17,175 bases of DNA from Rhodobacteraceae bacterium UBA6141 (GTDB lineage: Bacteria; Pseudomonadota; Alphaproteobacteria; Rhodobacterales; Rhodobacteraceae). Below, in pieces: positions 15,480-17,175 of this stretch (positions are counted from its first letter, which is position 1; every line of letters begins with the position of its first letter). The notes under the pieces are model-generated. The model searched no databases. It saw nothing but the letters and a program-made list of their open reading frames with translations, and was not told the origin of the DNA. A program made the translations under genes and the position numbers. The DNA is taken from positions 1 through 17,175 of the forward strand of contig DIVD01000067.1 in the NCBI GenBank assembly GCA_002423245.1, in the 5' to 3' direction.

Positions 15480-16457
15480 ATGCAAGGGCCGATCTGCATC
15501 ATCGCCAACACCGGCGCGGGCCGGAAGAAGGCCGCGCAGCTGCACGCGCTGCTCGACCCGATGATCGAGAAGATCGGCGGCCATCCCGATCTGCGCCTGA
15601 TCCGCGAGGGCGAGGACATCGCCGCCGCGGCGCGTGACGCCCGGGCGGGCGGGTTCGCCACCATCATCGCGGCAGGGGGGGATGGCACGGTCTGCGCGGT
15701 CGCGGCCGAGCTGATCGGCACCGACATCGCGATGGGCGTGCTGCCGATGGGCACCTTCAACTTCTTCTCGCGCAGCCTCGGCTTCCCCGAAGACCCGCAA
15801 GAGGCCGTCGCGGCGCTGACCGAGGCGGAACCGCGCAAGATTGCCGTGGGCGAGATCAACGGCCGGGTATTCCTGAACAATGCCAGCCTTGGCCTCTATC
15901 CCGCCATCCTGGAAAGCCGCGAGCAGATCTATGACCGCTTCGGCCGCTCGCGCATGGCGGCCTACTGGTCGGTGCTGCGCACCATCGCCGGGTTCCGCCG
16001 CCCCTCGGTGATGAAGGTCACGGTGGATGGCGAGGCGCGGCGCCTGCGCACGCCGATGGTGTTCGTCGCGGCGAATGGCTACCAGCTTGACCAGTTCGGG
16101 CTGCCCGGCAACGAGTGCCTCGACAGGGGCCAGTTCGCGGTGTTCCTCGCCCCCGATTGCTCGCGCGGGCAACTGGTGCGCTTTGCCGCCCGGCTTGCGC
16201 TGCGCAAGGCGCGGCCGCAGACGGATTTCGAACTGATCTGCGGCGCGGACATCGTGATCGAGACCCGAAGGCCCCGCCGCAACATTGCCCGCGATGGCGA
16301 GCGTGACCGGATGACCGGGCCCTTCCGGTTCCGCATGCTGCCCGCCGCGCTGATGGTGCTGGCGCCGGTGGCCGAGGCGGAACGCTCTGCCAGCGTCGCC
16401 AACCGCATCGCCGCCGAGGGGCCGGGGGCTGCGGCCGCAAGCGGCACCGCGGCCTGA
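15480..16457 (+). CDS. Diacylglycerol kinase-family lipid kinase
   Basis: This 325-residue protein belongs to the DAGK catalytic family, which phosphorylates lipids such as diacylglycerol or sphingoid bases with ATP. It starts with IIANTGAGRKK (7-17), carries the nucleotide-binding GGDGT motif (66-70), then GVLPMGTFNFFSRSLG (86-101) and FLNNASLGLYP (131-141). The true lipid substrate is not evident. The C-terminal about 25 residues are a low-complexity Ala-rich tail. The ATG at 15480 has GGAGG 4 bases upstream; an ATG 11 bases earlier is out of frame. Its stop overlaps the next start (TGATG), so the two genes are probably co-translated. Confidence 0.88.
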   Translation: MQGPICIIANTGAGRKKAAQLHALLDPMIEKIGGHPDLRLIREGEDIAAAARDARAGGFATIIAAGGDGTVCAVAAELIGTDIAMGVLPMGTFNFFSRSLGFPEDPQEAVAALTEAEPRKIAVGEINGRVFLNNASLGLYPAILESREQIYDRFGRSRMAAYWSVLRTIAGFRRPSVMKVTVDGEARRLRTPMVFVAANGYQLDQFGLPGNECLDRGQFAVFLAPDCSRGQLVRFAARLALRKARPQTDFELICGADIVIETRRPRRNIARDGERDRMTGPFRFRMLPAALMVLAPVAEAERSASVANRIAAEGPGAAAASGTAA

Positions 16458-17175
16458 TGGCAAGGCTGCTTCACCTGTCCGACCTGCATTTCGGCCGGAC
16501 CCGGCCCGAGCTTCTGCGCCCGCTGATCGAGACGGCATGGCAGGTGCGACCCGACGCCACGCTGATCTCCGGCGACCTGACCCAGCGGGCGCGCGAATGG
16601 CAGTTCGATGAGGCGGCGAACCTGATCGCGCAACTGCCGCCGCCGGTGCTGGCGGTGCCGGGCAACCATGACATCCCGCTGGACCGGCCGCTCTCGCGCT
16701 TCCTGCGCAGCTTTGCCGCCTACAAGGCCGATATCTCGCGCGATCTGGAACCGATGCTGGACCTGCCGGGGGTTCGGGTCGTCTGCATGAACACCGCCTG
16801 GAAGTTTGCCTGGGAACATGGGCGGGTGCGCAGCCGCAGCCTTGCCCGCGCCTGCCACAGGCTGCGCGATGCGCCGCCGGGGGTGCTGCGGGTGGTGATG
16901 CTGCATCACCCTCTGGTCCACCCCCCCGGCGCGCGCAAGGAGCCGATGCCGAATGGCGAGCCTGCCGCCCGTGCGCTGGCCGAGGCGGGCGCCGATCTGG
17001 TGCTGTCGGGCCACCTGCACACCTGGGGCGCGGCGGCGGATACCCTGCGCGAGGGGCGCCGCACCATGCTTCAGGTCTCGGCCGGCACCGGCCTGTCCAC
17101 GCGGCTGCGCGGCGAGGAGAACGATTTCAACCTGATCGAGACGCTCTCGCCGCCGCCTGTCCACACGCTGCGCGT
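16457..17175 (+). CDS. Calcineurin-like metallophosphoesterase (3' end beyond the window)
   Basis: The frame is open from the ATG at 16457 to the window end (239 codons, no stop). The metal-binding motifs are in order: LSDLHFG (8-14), SGDLTQ (37-42), PGNHDIP (72-78), MLHHPL (near 149-154) and SGHLHT (near 187-192). This is the pattern of cyclic nucleotide phosphodiesterase/CpdA-like and class III phosphoesterases, and the substrate is not predictable. The C-terminal SAGTGLSTRLRGEENDFN block is typical near the end of such proteins, so most of the gene is probably present. It overlaps the lipid kinase stop by 1 base, indicating an operon. Confidence 0.88.
   Translation, partial: MARLLHLSDLHFGRTRPELLRPLIETAWQVRPDATLISGDLTQRAREWQFDEAANLIAQLPPPVLAVPGNHDIPLDRPLSRFLRSFAAYKADISRDLEPMLDLPGVRVVCMNTAWKFAWEHGRVRSRSLARACHRLRDAPPGVLRVVMLHHPLVHPPGARKEPMPNGEPAARALAEAGADLVLSGHLHTWGAAADTLREGRRTMLQVSAGTGLSTRLRGEENDFNLIETLSPPPVHTLR

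Noticed and set aside
14216..15637. 473-codon plus-strand frame opposite the metallo-beta-lactamase-fold gene
   Set aside because: It is antisense to a gene with intact catalytic motifs and overlaps two other real genes. It is an Arg-rich shadow frame.
16079..17164. 361-codon minus-strand frame opposite the lipid kinase end and the phosphoesterase
   Set aside because: The plus-strand frame has all calcineurin-like metal motifs and is open to the window end. The antisense frame is a shadow.

Overview
This is a GC-rich (roughly two-thirds G+C) chromosomal window. Its codon use and the serC-serA pair suggest an alphaproteobacterium, most likely of the Rhodobacterales/Rhodobacteraceae. That placement is an inference from protein character and no 16S or other marker confirms it. 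The left 60% is a complete-looking subtype I-C CRISPR-Cas locus. The right 40% is ordinary housekeeping DNA.

Positions 1-2394 hold a long CRISPR array: 37 repeats (the first cut by the window edge) and 36 spacers. It is transcribed from the minus strand. A leader (2395-2607) carries a good promoter whose predicted start falls at the first repeat. Upstream of it, on the same strand, lies the operon cas3 - cas5 - cas8c (with a nested cas11c) - cas7 - cas4 - cas1 - cas2 (10381 down to 2608). From cas5 to cas2 the genes overlap by a few bases or sit 1 base apart, so their translation is probably coupled. cas3 is separated from cas5 by 161 bases holding a possible second promoter. Cas3 is the HD nuclease-helicase, Cas5/Cas8c/Cas7/Cas11c form Cascade, Cas5 cuts the pre-crRNA, and Cas4-Cas1-Cas2 acquire spacers. 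All key motifs are intact and 36 of 37 repeats match exactly over what is visible, so the system looks functional.

The most striking observation is in the spacers. Three of them (815-848, 1999-2031, 2064-2097) read as diverged versions of the same protein-coding stretch. The differences fall almost entirely at third codon positions, and one of the three is on the opposite strand. This looks like repeated, possibly primed, acquisition from one conserved gene in a family of related invaders.

Rightwards, a 297-base divergent intergenic region (10382-10678) with a 22-bp tandem repeat leads into serC and serA, two enzymes of the phosphorylated serine pathway. A tandem duplication and a strong hairpin follow. 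Then come a PPP-family metallophosphatase (plus), a convergent metallo-beta-lactamase-fold hydrolase of the persulfide dioxygenase type (minus), and a divergent pair of a diacylglycerol-kinase-family lipid kinase and a calcineurin-like phosphoesterase. The last of these runs off the right edge.

No tRNA, rRNA, insertion sequence or prophage gene is evident. The CRISPR-Cas architecture itself is a known subtype. The parts that may be new are the spacer convergence, a His in place of a proposed catalytic Tyr in Cas5, and several small regulatory structures.
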